Of a stretch of DNA of 64,000 nucleotides, positions 43,732 to 52,479 are shown piece after piece. This DNA comes from Planococcus chinensis (GTDB lineage Bacteria > Bacillota > Bacilli > Bacillales_A > Planococcaceae): NCBI RefSeq assembly GCF_020071995.1, contig NZ_JABWTK010000002.1:372001-436000 (forward strand). The letters run 5' to 3'. The notes beneath the pieces were generated by a model. It had not been told where the DNA came from and ran no database searches. It saw nothing but the letters and a program-made list of their open reading frames with translations. The stretch's first letter is position 1. Each line of letters begins with the position of its first letter. The position numbers and the translations under genes were made by a program.

Positions 43732-44784
43732 TTAACCTACTGTTTTTGGCTCCATTTGATTGATCAAGATCCCCGCATAATGAGTAGGGTCGATGTCTTT
43801 GACTGAAAAAACTTTCTGGCTGTTATGGACCAGCAATTTCAGAATTTCTTTTTCAGCAGAAGCGGCATCGTCTATATTAAGATCCGGATTAAAAAATTCA
43901 TACGCCGTCAACAAAGGAGATTTTAAATAATGGAAAGCATTGCGGTTAAAGTTGATGAGCTTTCGAAATGCTTCAAGCTCGGATTGAATAATGACTTCAC
44001 TGCTTCCTTTTTCCAGTATTCCAACATGAGTCACTTCTTCCGCATCCAGAATTTCATTGCTGTCTACATAACGAGTTACAGGCGTGGCTTTTGTGAAAGA
44101 GACATATTCCAATGGCGGAAATACCTTAGTTGCCCTATTCTTCAGTTTCGATCCTCTGCTTTGCTCCATATTCGAATAAAAACGGAATGTGCTAGTCCAT
44201 GGAACAGCATAAATTTTTCTTCCGTCTGTTATTGCTAAATCTTCCGCAATAAATTGCGCCTGATGGTCTATACAAGCCATCATGCTGCTCAAAGTTTTGC
44301 CTGTACCAGGTGGGGCAAAAACAGCCACCGTGGACTGGTTTTTCTTAAAAGCGGAACAATGGATAGGCGCAAATCCTTTTTTCAGCAAAAGGACACAAGC
44401 GAGGTCTGTTAAAATATAGCCGATGGAATGCAGGTTCATAATGCGATGCGTGATTAACTTATAATAATTTCGGTTCACCGTGATTTTGGGCTCATCAGAT
44501 AACAAGTTCTCTGCCTTGATGCGCATCTTTTCTTTCATCGCTAGATTCCGCGTATAGTAGATTTTGTTTTGTCCTGGCGCTCCGCTGAAATAATGGTATT
44601 TTCCGAGCGTTTCCAGCTGATTGTCTTCATTGAATTCTTCAACAACCAAATTGATTTTCACTTCACATTGCTCATACTCCTGTTGGGTGGCCTCCGGCAT
44701 ATTGTGGCCGAAGGACCACTTGAACTCTTTCATATTGGTTTTGATGGCTAAAATACCTTTAGCCGCAATATAGTAGTAAGTCAT
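43732..44784 (-). CDS. HprK-like P-loop ATPase, paralogue 1
   Basis: A 350-residue cytosolic protein. An N-terminal region of about 130 residues has no family I recognise; the C-terminal part resembles the HPr-kinase fold: P-loop FAPPGTGKTLSSMMA near residue 160, FIAEDLAITDG near residue 185 (Walker B-like) and VTHVGILEKG near residue 255. The P-loop lacks the first Gly of the normal motif. A second copy with the same block order is at 59526-60569. GAGGAGG lies 5 bases before ATG 44784, so the longer frame to 44835 was rejected. It sits between two GT4 paralogues. It may phosphorylate a protein or a sugar intermediate; HprK proteins of known function act on HPr, and no HPr gene is here. Confidence 0.7.
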   Translation of the reverse strand: MTYYYIAAKGILAIKTNMKEFKWSFGHNMPEATQQEYEQCEVKINLVVEEFNEDNQLETLGKYHYFSGAPGQNKIYYTRNLAMKEKMRIKAENLLSDEPKITVNRNYYKLITHRIMNLHSIGYILTDLACVLLLKKGFAPIHCSAFKKNQSTVAVFAPPGTGKTLSSMMACIDHQAQFIAEDLAITDGRKIYAVPWTSTFRFYSNMEQSRGSKLKNRATKVFPPLEYVSFTKATPVTRYVDSNEILDAEEVTHVGILEKGSSEVIIQSELEAFRKLINFNRNAFHYLKSPLLTAYEFFNPDLNIDDAASAEKEILKLLVHNSQKVFSVKDIDPTHYAGILINQMEPKTVG

Positions 44785-44818
44785 AATATCCTCCTCATCC
44801 ACATCGTATAAGCTTAAC

Positions 44819-45997
44819 CTAATGGGTTTGTTCAACCGCTTTCATATTGCCGACAAGACATTCCTGATAATAGCGGTCCAGTTCTTTCCACAGCGTCTCG
44901 TTGCTGAAATTTTCAATTGCCCATTTTTCTGCCTGTTCACCCATTTTCCGGCGCAGTTCAGGCGCGAGAGCCAGCAGCTCGAGTTTCTCCAAAACATCCT
45001 GCGGATTTTCGGGATCTACCAGAAAGCCGGTCTTGCCATCTAAAACTGTGTCCTTGGCGCCGGTTACATTTGCTGCAATTACCGGAGTTTTTGAGAGGGC
45101 AGCTTCAATCGCAACATTGCCAAAACCTTCCCGTTTTGTTAAAAAGACAAAAACGTCCATGATATGAAAAAACGGAATTGGATCCGCTTGATAACCCGCA
45201 TGGATGATTTCAGGATTTTCTCGAATTTCTTGCTTCACCGCATCTTCTACCGGATCCGCATCTTCATAGCCTCCAATAATCAGCAGCCGAAGATTTGGTT
45301 GCGTCTTACGAAGCTTCAGGAAGGAATCGACCAGTTCTGCTATTCCTTTGTCTTTTGTCATGCGCCCAACAAAGCCAAACACAATATGCTGCTCCGTCAA
45401 CCCGTACTCTTTCCGTTTTGATTGAATATCGTTTTCCAGATTGTCGCTCAGCTGGAATTTCGAAAGTTCAAAACCTTCTCCACTCCCTTTGCCCAGAACA
45501 GAAATTTTTTCTTTCGGTGCAATTCCCAAGCCAGATACCTGTGCTTTTAAGCTTTCTGAAACTGCCAGGCAATGCGTTGCTGAAGCAGTGGCCACTTTTT
45601 CTGCCGCAATCAGGATTTTTCGCTTCAGGCCACTTGTGGTTTCCAGGCGCAGCCCGCGCATCGTATAAATTCGTATGGGCACCCCGCATAAATAAGCGGC
45701 CAGCGTTACAATCAAGCCGGCTTTCGGAGTACTGGCATTCACAATGTCCGGGCGTTCACGGCGGATAACACTGATACACTTCAGCAGCGATTTAAAGTCA
45801 TTAAGCAACGAGATTTCCCGCTCCATATCCACCAGCAACATAGGCACATCTTCCATCTTTTTAAACCGTTCAATATATTTGCCGTCTGAACTTAAGGTTT
45901 TTACTTCGTAGCCGCTTTTTTTCAGATGACTGATCTGGCCAGCCATAAAAAACAAGCTTTCTGAAACGGTCACTGCCTGAATCACTTTAGCACCCAT
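44819..45997 (-). CDS. GT4-family glycosyltransferase, EPS operon, paralogue
   Basis: A 392-residue GT-B glycosyltransferase that closely follows the gene at 42522: NASTPKAGLIVTLAA, PIRIYTMRGLRLETTSGLKRKIL, GFVGRMTKDKGIAELV and the EX7E block KREGFGNVAIEAA. It starts at ATG 45997 with AAGGAG 9 bases upstream; the longer frame to 46024 lacks a ribosome site. It stands between the priming transferase (80 bases upstream) and the HprK-like gene (34 bases downstream). The two GT4 copies probably differ in acceptor or linkage. Confidence 0.92.
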   Translation of the reverse strand: MGAKVIQAVTVSESLFFMAGQISHLKKSGYEVKTLSSDGKYIERFKKMEDVPMLLVDMEREISLLNDFKSLLKCISVIRRERPDIVNASTPKAGLIVTLAAYLCGVPIRIYTMRGLRLETTSGLKRKILIAAEKVATASATHCLAVSESLKAQVSGLGIAPKEKISVLGKGSGEGFELSKFQLSDNLENDIQSKRKEYGLTEQHIVFGFVGRMTKDKGIAELVDSFLKLRKTQPNLRLLIIGGYEDADPVEDAVKQEIRENPEIIHAGYQADPIPFFHIMDVFVFLTKREGFGNVAIEAALSKTPVIAANVTGAKDTVLDGKTGFLVDPENPQDVLEKLELLALAPELRRKMGEQAEKWAIENFSNETLWKELDRYYQECLVGNMKAVEQTH

Positions 45998-46077
45998 TCG
46001 CTCTCTCTCCTTTGAATGTCGCACGGCACCAAGCCATCAATGCCGGACTTATTAAAAAAGCCTCTCCTTCATCCCTT

Positions 46078-46698
46078 TTATTCATTGCTATAAACACCTT
46101 CAGATTTGATCACTTTGAAGAAGGTTTGGATGATGATATAAAGGTCATAGCGTATGCTTTTGCGTCCGATGTATTCGATGTCCAAATCAATTTTCTCATC
46201 CCAGGTTAGCGCATTTCTGCCGCTGATTTGAGCCAGCCCGGTAACACCGGGCCTAATGAGAAGACGCTGTTTTTGGTACTCATTGTAATTATCCGTCTGT
46301 GAGGGCATTGTTGGCCTTGGGCCGACAAAAGCCATATCTCCTTTGACGATATTGATTAATTGAGGCAATTCATCTAAACTTGTGCTTCTTAAAATATGGC
46401 CTACTCTGGTGATCCGCGGATCGTCTTCAAGTACATCGATATCCAGCCGTTCTTTGGCCGGGTCGCTGAACATGGTGCGGAATTTATAGATTTTAAAATG
46501 ATTTCCATACCGGCCGCCCCGTTTCTGAATGAAAAAGACCGGCCCTTTTGAATCCAGTTTAATGAGCGCCCCGATTACCGCAAAAAGCGGTGACAGCAAG
46601 ATCAGCAGCATCAATGCAAAAAGCCATGCACAAATGCGTGCGACATACCTGGACCAATTTGCCTGTTTCCTCATAACCGCTCTGTTTTCAGTTGCCAT
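46078..46698 (-). CDS. undecaprenyl-phosphate sugar phosphate transferase (priming enzyme)
   Basis: A 206-residue short bacterial sugar transferase (WcaJ/PglC/EpsL-type). One N-terminal membrane segment (20-43) is followed by the catalytic core: FFIQKRGGRYG, FKIYKFRTM (acid pair region), RVGHILRSTSLDELPQL and FVGPRP, then PGVTGLAQISGRN. It links the first sugar-1-phosphate to undecaprenyl phosphate and so starts the repeat unit. AAGGAGG lies 7 bases before the ATG. It is directly downstream of the UDP-sugar dehydrogenase gene in the same operon, with 12 bases between. Confidence 0.94.
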   Translation of the reverse strand: MATENRAVMRKQANWSRYVARICAWLFALMLLILLSPLFAVIGALIKLDSKGPVFFIQKRGGRYGNHFKIYKFRTMFSDPAKERLDIDVLEDDPRITRVGHILRSTSLDELPQLINIVKGDMAFVGPRPTMPSQTDNYNEYQKQRLLIRPGVTGLAQISGRNALTWDEKIDLDIEYIGRKSIRYDLYIIIQTFFKVIKSEGVYSNE

Positions 46699-46710
46699 TC
46701 CTTTTCCTCC

Positions 46711-48000
46711 TTATAATCGCCAAAGCTCGATTTGTTCCGGTTTTTCATCTTGATTCAAAACGCTTTTAATATCAAAAACCAATCCTTCTTTATTTTGGAG
46801 AAGCTTTTCAAACAATCTCCATCCCGCTTCTTTGTAGGCTTTATGGGGAACCGCCAGGATAACTGCAGAGGCAGGAAGCAATTCGAATTCTGAAGTAAGG
46901 GCCAGCCCGTATCTCCGCTCCATCTCGTTTGGATCGGTGCAGCAATCTGCCAGCTGAACTTCTATTCCGTATTCCTGGAGTTCCGCAATAAGGTCAAGCA
47001 CTTTGGAATTCCGGAGTTCCGGGACATCCTCTTTATCAGTGACGCCGAGCACCGTGACGCGCGCACCTTTGGCTGTAATATTGTTTTTTGCCAGCTTTTT
47101 GACGACGGTTCTGGCGATGAACCTGCTGATGCCGTCATTGATGCGCCTTCCCGCTAAAATCATTTCCGGATGAAACCCGGTTTCCTGGGCAACATGGCTC
47201 AAGTAATAAGAGTCAAATCCAATCCGCCTCCCCCCCACCAGCCCGGGGGTGAACTTCAAGAAACTCTTTTTGGTTCCTGCCGTTTCCAATACGTCATTGG
47301 TGTCAATGCCGAGGCGGTTGAAAATAAGTGCAATTTCATTTATAAAAGCGATATTGATATCTTGCTGGGTGTTCTCGACAACTTTGGCGGCTTCAGCAAT
47401 GCGGATCGATTTAGCTTTATAAACCCCCGCTTCAAAGACGCTTTCATAGACCGATGCAACAAAGTCCAGGACAGCCTCGTTTTGCCCGGAAACCACTTTT
47501 TTGGTTTTGGCATACGCCTGTTTTTTCTCTTTGGACTGGACGCGTTCAGGGGAATAGCCGACAAAAAATTCGCTTCCTGCTTCAAGCCCTGAATATTCTT
47601 CCAGAACCGGAATGCATTGTTCTTCCGTTGCTCCCGGATAGACCGTTGACTCGAAAACCACAACCGCCGCTTTTTTCATATGCCGCCCGATTATTTGGCA
47701 GGCTGCCATCAATTTTCTTAAATCCGGCTGGTTCCGGCTGTCAATCGGCGTCGGCACAGCAACGATAATAAATCCTGCTTCTCTAATCCTTGCTGGATCC
47801 GCTGTAAACTCAATCGTGCAGGCGTCCCTTTCCCACTCTTCTATTTCATGGGTGCTGTCAATGCCCGAAGAAAGCGCTTCAATGCGCTTATCGTCGATAT
47901 CAAAGCCGATAACGCTGTACTTTTTGGAAAAAGTAGCAGCGACCGACAAGCCGACATAGCCAAGGCCGACCACCGCTATTTTTAACTTGTCGATCATCAT
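46711..48000 (-). CDS. UDP-N-acetyl-hexosamine uronate-forming dehydrogenase (WbpA/TviB/WecC type)
   Basis: A 429-residue NAD-dependent nucleotide-sugar dehydrogenase. Rossmann GLGYVGLSVA near residue 10, TPID and VVFESTVYPGATEE in the N-terminal domain, VGYSPERV, the central helix VENTQQDINIAFINE, then GGRRIGFDSYYL, where the catalytic thiol motif normally reads GGHCIGVDPYYL. Here the usual Cys position is occupied by Arg, so activity should be checked. ATG 48000 overlaps the polymerase stop by four bases (ATGA). The product, if active, is an acidic amino-sugar such as a uronate for the EPS repeat unit. Confidence 0.87.
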   Translation of the reverse strand: MMIDKLKIAVVGLGYVGLSVAATFSKKYSVIGFDIDDKRIEALSSGIDSTHEIEEWERDACTIEFTADPARIREAGFIIVAVPTPIDSRNQPDLRKLMAACQIIGRHMKKAAVVVFESTVYPGATEEQCIPVLEEYSGLEAGSEFFVGYSPERVQSKEKKQAYAKTKKVVSGQNEAVLDFVASVYESVFEAGVYKAKSIRIAEAAKVVENTQQDINIAFINEIALIFNRLGIDTNDVLETAGTKKSFLKFTPGLVGGRRIGFDSYYLSHVAQETGFHPEMILAGRRINDGISRFIARTVVKKLAKNNITAKGARVTVLGVTDKEDVPELRNSKVLDLIAELQEYGIEVQLADCCTDPNEMERRYGLALTSEFELLPASAVILAVPHKAYKEAGWRLFEKLLQNKEGLVFDIKSVLNQDEKPEQIELWRL

Positions 48001-49277
48001 GCAATCCGCTCTCCTTTTTTCTGCTTCCATCGAACTTCGGCCAATGTGAACAATTGCTTTGTATTCGACATGGTGAATGTGATCAACAACAGTGGAATAA
48101 TTTTATTGCGATGGCGCATCGCTGTTCCCGCAGCCTGTGTGCCATACGAATAAACAAATACAGTAACAATCAAGAACAGTAAAATGAAGATTTTATTCCG
48201 TATGGGCATATCGCTCTTGACCAGCCCAAAAATAGTCGCGCCCACCAGGAACAAGTAAACCGATGAATCGAAGAAGAAACTGACGATATCCCCCATGCCC
48301 CGCCAATCCAGAGGCAAAGGGGAAAACATAAAGTAAAACATTTTGAGCGGCGCCACGAGCAGGGCAGAAATGCCTGTCAAGCCGTTCAAGCTGGACAGGT
48401 AAACCGATCCGCCGTCGCTTGATATCTCGATTTCCGTAATTACGGTCCCTTCCGGAGTTATAAATTTGCCGAGAAAAAGTTCCGCGTTCTGGAACATGAC
48501 AACTCCAAGTACCGCAAAGAAAATAAGATACAATAGGGCCTGGTTAGATCTGTTCGCTTTTTTAGAACTAAGGAACAGAAAAGCTAGTACATAAGCTGCC
48601 ACAAACCCGATCATTCCTGAATGGAATAGCATTGACACAAAGGCCAAAACGACTGCCAGCAGGAAATGTAAGAACCCGCCGTCTGTAAACCACCGGATGA
48701 AATAGTAAAGCGACACGGTGATAAGGAAAATAATGATTGATTCCCGCAGCAGGATGCTCGACATGAAAATGCTGTTCGGCATTGCTGTAAAGATGAGCAC
48801 CGAGATGAAAATCAATTTCTTGTCGCTGTTCAGATGGATCATCGCCTTCAGCAAGTAGACGGCTGCGAATACCCAGAAAGCCACATTGAGAAATTGAACA
48901 AACGGCCGCTGGTCGCCGATCATGTAATAGATGGCAGATAAAAACGGAACGTAGTTGGTGGCACCGTCTTCCAGCGGATACATGCCCTGCGCGATAAGCA
49001 GTGACACTTCATGGAAATATTCCGTATCCGTACCGCTTGAGAAAATGCTGATGGACGGAACATACAAATCGATGAAGAGGACAATAACCCGGACAAAAAA
49101 TCCGATAAAGATGATGGTCAGCCACTCTTTTTCCAGCACTCTGAATAGATATAGTGTGATGGCGACAATTCCGCCGAGAAGCATCAGCATGCCGTATGCG
49201 TCGCCCAGCGGGATAAAATCCTTGATCATATAGGTGACCAGAATTTCCATAATGAAGAAAGCCAATACGAAGAGCAT
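47997..49277 (-). CDS. Wzy-like polysaccharide polymerase (EpsG-like membrane protein)
   Basis: A 426-residue protein with about ten to twelve membrane segments and a large outside loop (about residues 75-115, IFSSGTDTEYFHEVSLL). Sequence similarity in this family is low; identification rests on topology and on its place between the flippase and the dehydrogenase/priming genes. It would join lipid-linked repeat units on the outer face. AGGAGGTG lies 8 bases before the ATG. It overlaps the next gene by four bases. A ligase or another membrane glycosyltransferase cannot be excluded. Confidence 0.78.
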   Translation of the reverse strand: MLFVLAFFIMEILVTYMIKDFIPLGDAYGMLMLLGGIVAITLYLFRVLEKEWLTIIFIGFFVRVIVLFIDLYVPSISIFSSGTDTEYFHEVSLLIAQGMYPLEDGATNYVPFLSAIYYMIGDQRPFVQFLNVAFWVFAAVYLLKAMIHLNSDKKLIFISVLIFTAMPNSIFMSSILLRESIIIFLITVSLYYFIRWFTDGGFLHFLLAVVLAFVSMLFHSGMIGFVAAYVLAFLFLSSKKANRSNQALLYLIFFAVLGVVMFQNAELFLGKFITPEGTVITEIEISSDGGSVYLSSLNGLTGISALLVAPLKMFYFMFSPLPLDWRGMGDIVSFFFDSSVYLFLVGATIFGLVKSDMPIRNKIFILLFLIVTVFVYSYGTQAAGTAMRHRNKIIPLLLITFTMSNTKQLFTLAEVRWKQKKGERIA

Positions 49278-49325
49278 AGATGGAACACCTCCTGTAAAAC
49301 TGTGCGTCTTGTTTGCTGCTGCTTT

Positions 49326-50840
49326 TTATCTTTTTGCCAGGGCAAGAATTCGTGATTTGTAATAGCCCATATCACTCAATTGGAGAAGCCAAAGCATAAT
49401 GGCATAAACCAGGATGCCTGCTCCGATTCCGCCGGCCAGCGCCAGAATCTCATGGCTCGTTTCAACTAGCAGCGAATAGGCGCTTTTTGCTGAAAAGCCC
49501 ATCACGATAGAAGCGAGAACCGCTTTGAAGATATCCAGCGTGATTTGTTTGGTATTCATGGAACCTATTTTCTTTACAAGCGATAAGTACAAAATCCCGG
49601 TGCAAAACAGTGTCGCGATGCTTGTCGCAAGTGCAAGGCCATTGATGCCCATAAACCTTGATAGAACAATGTTTAGTCCCACATTTATAAACATGGCAGC
49701 AAAAGCGCTGATCATCGGCGTTCTGGAATCTTCCAGCGAGTAGAAAACTTTAACGAGCACTTCACGCAGTCCGAAGCCGAGCATGCCGACCGCATAAAAG
49801 AAAAGCGCTCCAGAAGTCAGTGCCACTTCGCTTGCTTCAAATGCCCCTCTGCCAAATAGCAATTCTGTAATTTGTTTGGAAAAAATCATGATGCCGACTG
49901 CAGCCGGGATGACAATCAATGCCACGGTGGTGATGATTTTTCCGACAATATGTTTCAGTTCGGCCATATTCTTGTTAACGGCGAGTTTGGATATTTTCGG
50001 AAACATGACCGTCACTACTGCCGTTACAAAAATGGCCTGGATGAAGAAAATGATGCGATGGGAGTATGTTAAAGCGGAAATGCCGCCTTCCACAATCTGG
50101 GAGGCCAACGTACGGTCGACCAGTACATTGATCTGGTCTGCCGAAACACCGATAATGACCGGTATCGCTAAATACATCATTTTCTTCAAATTCTTTTCCT
50201 TCGGCGCTATTTTGAAACTGTGGCGATATCCTGTTTTGCGGATCCAGGGAACCAGAAACAGAAATTGAATGACGACCGCTACGAGCGTACCGATTGAGAG
50301 AATATAAATATTTGTAAAAGAACTGATATAAATTACGAAAAGCATCATCAGATTCAACGGCAAGCCGGCAAGGACAGTCGGCAGAAAGCGTTTATGGACT
50401 TCCAGGTAGCCGTTGAACACATAAATCAACGCCGTGAAGTAAATACTGAGTGCCGCTATGCGTGTAAAGTCTATGGCGATTTTTAACGTTTCCCCTTCAA
50501 ATCCTGAAGCGAACACTTTGACGATGGCTTGCGGGAAAAGCAAGATCAAAACCACAATTCCGGTCGATACAAGCAAAACCATATTGATAACATTTGATGT
50601 AAATTTTCTTGCTTCCCCTACCCCTTGGGTTTCCTGGATTTTCGTAAAAATCGGAATGAAGCTGGCAGCTATTCCCATGCCGACAAACGAAAAAAATGCA
50701 GTCGGGATGTCTGTAGATATCAGATAGGCATCCGTTAATCCATCAGCGCCGTAAAAATAGGAAAGGGATATGTCTCTTGAAAAACCAAGTATTTTCGTAA
50801 CTACGATGACTGTCATAATGGCGATAACGGTTTTTTCCAT
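49326..50840 (-). CDS. MurJ/MVF-family lipid-linked oligosaccharide flippase
   Basis: A 504-residue MOP-superfamily protein with 14 predicted membrane segments, of the MurJ (MviN) branch: FSRDISLSYFYGADGLTDAY near the start, FASGFEGETL, and SLEDSRTP around residue 375. As the first gene of an EPS operon with no other Wzx, it probably flips the EPS repeat unit rather than lipid II. AAGAGGTAGAG stands before the ATG. The leader of this operon is about 180 bases and begins at EPS promoter site B. A chromosomal MurJ or Amj for peptidoglycan should exist elsewhere. Confidence 0.88.
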   Translation of the reverse strand: MEKTVIAIMTVIVVTKILGFSRDISLSYFYGADGLTDAYLISTDIPTAFFSFVGMGIAASFIPIFTKIQETQGVGEARKFTSNVINMVLLVSTGIVVLILLFPQAIVKVFASGFEGETLKIAIDFTRIAALSIYFTALIYVFNGYLEVHKRFLPTVLAGLPLNLMMLFVIYISSFTNIYILSIGTLVAVVIQFLFLVPWIRKTGYRHSFKIAPKEKNLKKMMYLAIPVIIGVSADQINVLVDRTLASQIVEGGISALTYSHRIIFFIQAIFVTAVVTVMFPKISKLAVNKNMAELKHIVGKIITTVALIVIPAAVGIMIFSKQITELLFGRGAFEASEVALTSGALFFYAVGMLGFGLREVLVKVFYSLEDSRTPMISAFAAMFINVGLNIVLSRFMGINGLALATSIATLFCTGILYLSLVKKIGSMNTKQITLDIFKAVLASIVMGFSAKSAYSLLVETSHEILALAGGIGAGILVYAIMLWLLQLSDMGYYKSRILALAKR

Positions 50841-50869
50841 GGATCTCTACCTCTTTTGCGCTTATTCTT

Positions 50870-50989
50870 TTAGCTTTTAACATTGATGACTTGTATCAGC
50901 TTGACTTCAACTGCTGAACCTCTTCTGCTGTTTTTCACCTTTATTTCCAGCGGATCAAAGGCGAATAATTGTCCGGCCCTAAGCTTTAT
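50870..50989 (-). CDS. candidate 39-codon leader ORF with AUA start
   Basis: Between promoter site B and the flippase gene, GGAGGTG (51004-50998) is followed after exactly 8 bases by ATA at 50989, then 38 codons to a TAA at 50870. The reading (starting Lys-Leu-Arg-Ala-Gly-Gln, then FAFDPLEIKVKN and VEVKLIQVINVKS) alternates hydrophobic and charged residues like a beta-rich small protein and is not random-looking. A six-codon frame (MEVEGE) starting ahead of it ends over the ATA, so coupling is possible. Either the start is truly AUA, or an ATG was lost. No family recognised. Confidence 0.35.
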   Translation of the reverse strand: MKLRAGQLFAFDPLEIKVKNSRRGSAVEVKLIQVINVKS

Positions 50990-51027
50990 TCGCCTTCCAC
51001 CTCCATTAAACTTATTGATTGAAACTT

Positions 51028-51060
51028 ATACTAAAGCGTCTAGGTTAAAAGTAGGTTAAA
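51028..51060 (-). promoter_or_regulatory. EPS regulon promoter, site B
   Basis: Minus strand: TTTAACCT, ACT, TTTAACCT, 8 bases, TAGTAT (51033-51028). Both half-sites are perfect here. The start of transcription would be near 51021, giving a leader of about 180 bases before the flippase gene. The architecture is the same as sites A and C. Confidence 0.78.
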
Positions 51061-51096
51061 TTGTTTAAATAGTATAAATAATCGAAAATCCCAAAT

Positions 51097-51135
51097 AAAA
51101 AAGCAGGAGATCCGCTTGCTGGATCTCCTGCTTTT
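51097..51135. terminator. bidirectional terminator after the FemAB-like gene
   Basis: Fifteen-base arms (AAAAGCAGGAGATCC and complement) with T-runs on both sides. It separates the FemAB-like gene from EPS promoter site B. Confidence 0.9.
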
Positions 51136-51152
51136 ACTTTTCTATTCTAATT

Positions 51153-52166
51153 TTAATTCACCGTCTTCAAGGTTTCGTTTCTCAAAACTGACCGGTATGC
51201 CGGAAAATATTCCGTTTCCTGTTCAACACCCATCAATTCACACAGTTCATTATACACAAGGCTGTTCCAAACTTTTTGGCCAATAAAAAACTTAAAAGTG
51301 GTATTTTTGCCGAACTGTTTTTTGAACATGTATAATTTATCGTCCAGACTGTTTGTCCTGCCGCCTCCGTCATGGATCAGCTCGTAGCCGTTTTCCTTGC
51401 CCCAGACCACCAATGCATATTGAAGGATATAAGCCGGCGACAAATGATGGAATTCTTCAAGCGTCCCTGATAAATGCGTGTGGATGTTATCGCCATATAC
51501 ATAATTCAGGCCAGTTCCGATTACTTGTCCTTCGTATAGCACTTCTACCATTAAGATGGTTTCTCCAAAAAATTGGAGCAGCTTGTCGAAATAAGCATCA
51601 TCAAAATAATAGTACGAATCGGCATTGTTGCGCGCCATCGTGCGGTGGTAAATCGCTTTAAATTCAGTGATGTCCTGCGGGTTAACGGTATATCGGTATT
51701 CCACCCCCGCTTCTAGAGCTTTGCGGATGTTTTTCCTGGTCGATTTTGAAAATTCTTTTTGCACCGGATCGTCATATTCTTTAAGCTGCGTGCCAACCGT
51801 ATTGCGGATATACGAAACCTTATAGCAGTTTACGAAGTCATCGGCGTTTGAAAGCACCGGATGAAAACGGATGAATTCACTGATGATATCGTTCTGTACG
51901 CAATACTCACTGAAAGCTTCCAGAAATTTGTCAGCCAGTTCTTTTTGCGCTCCCGGTATACATGAGACGATTAAAGGTCCGCCGTATCCGTAAGGCGTAA
52001 CGATATCGTAATAGGCTTTCCCATCAATTTCTACAGGGATTTTCCGTTTAATGAACATATGCTTAATCAATCCAAGCGGATGATTAAACTCAAATATTTC
52101 GCAGCTGCCATTCTCCATTTCTTCGTATAGCCGGCCATAATTCTCATGGAAATACAAATCAGCCAA
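51153..52166 (-). CDS. FemAB/GNAT-like acyltransferase, copy 1
   Basis: A 337-residue protein of the FemAB-like (BioF2/Acetyltransf_6) group, paired-GNAT-fold enzymes that transfer amino acids or acyl groups to lipid II or to glycans. Conserved stretches are TPYGYGGPL, SEFIRFHPV, FSKSTRKNIRKALEAGVEY, HLSGTLEEFHHLSPAYILQYALVVW (in two parts) and HDGGGRTNSLDDKLYMFKKQFGK. The start is TTG 52166 with AAAGGGG 8 bases upstream. The gene at 52480-53487 is a close paralogue. No membrane segment is seen. Placement between EPS genes and the sortase locus suggests modification of a surface polymer (inference). Confidence 0.82.
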   Translation of the reverse strand: MADLYFHENYGRLYEEMENGSCEIFEFNHPLGLIKHMFIKRKIPVEIDGKAYYDIVTPYGYGGPLIVSCIPGAQKELADKFLEAFSEYCVQNDIISEFIRFHPVLSNADDFVNCYKVSYIRNTVGTQLKEYDDPVQKEFSKSTRKNIRKALEAGVEYRYTVNPQDITEFKAIYHRTMARNNADSYYYFDDAYFDKLLQFFGETILMVEVLYEGQVIGTGLNYVYGDNIHTHLSGTLEEFHHLSPAYILQYALVVWGKENGYELIHDGGGRTNSLDDKLYMFKKQFGKNTTFKFFIGQKVWNSLVYNELCELMGVEQETEYFPAYRSVLRNETLKTVN

Positions 52167-52479
52167 TTCTCAAACCCCTTTCATGCTTTTCGATTTTTTT
52201 TGGTTTCCAATGAATGTTCGTCAACTTTAAAAACCGATAGGAGCAATGTGCAACACCTCTTATCTGAATAATCTAAAATATTATTCTCATTATAGCCTGT
52301 TAGCGTCAAAAGTTCTATGCCTAATTCAAATTCTGCTCTTATTTAACTAGATATCAATGAAAATACCCCTAAAAAATCATACAAATGATTTTTTAGGGGT
52401 ATAGTTTCACCTTAACTTTATAAGAGATGGATAACGTTTTATGATGAATATTATTTCATAGCAGGTAAAAAATTTTGTT
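52167..52479. other. intergenic region between the FemAB-like paralogues
   Basis: About 310 bases. It holds the strong hairpin at 52364-52401 and an AT-rich stretch upstream of copy 1 where its promoter must lie (TATTATTCTCATTATAG near 52280); no clear -35/-10 pair was found and no gene. Confidence 0.5.
52364..52401 (-). terminator. terminator of FemAB-like copy 2
   Basis: Perfect 17-base arms (TACCCCTAAAAAATCAT and complement) around ACAA. On the minus strand it is followed by TTTTC. The outer TACCCCTA/TAGGGGTA pair is the same as in the terminator at 5366-5410. Confidence 0.8.

Noticed and set aside
43718-43740. Further copy of the TTTAACCT/AGGTTAAA motif
   Set aside because: A single GTTAACCTAC lies over the stop codon of the HprK-like gene; there is no second half-site and no TAGTAT.
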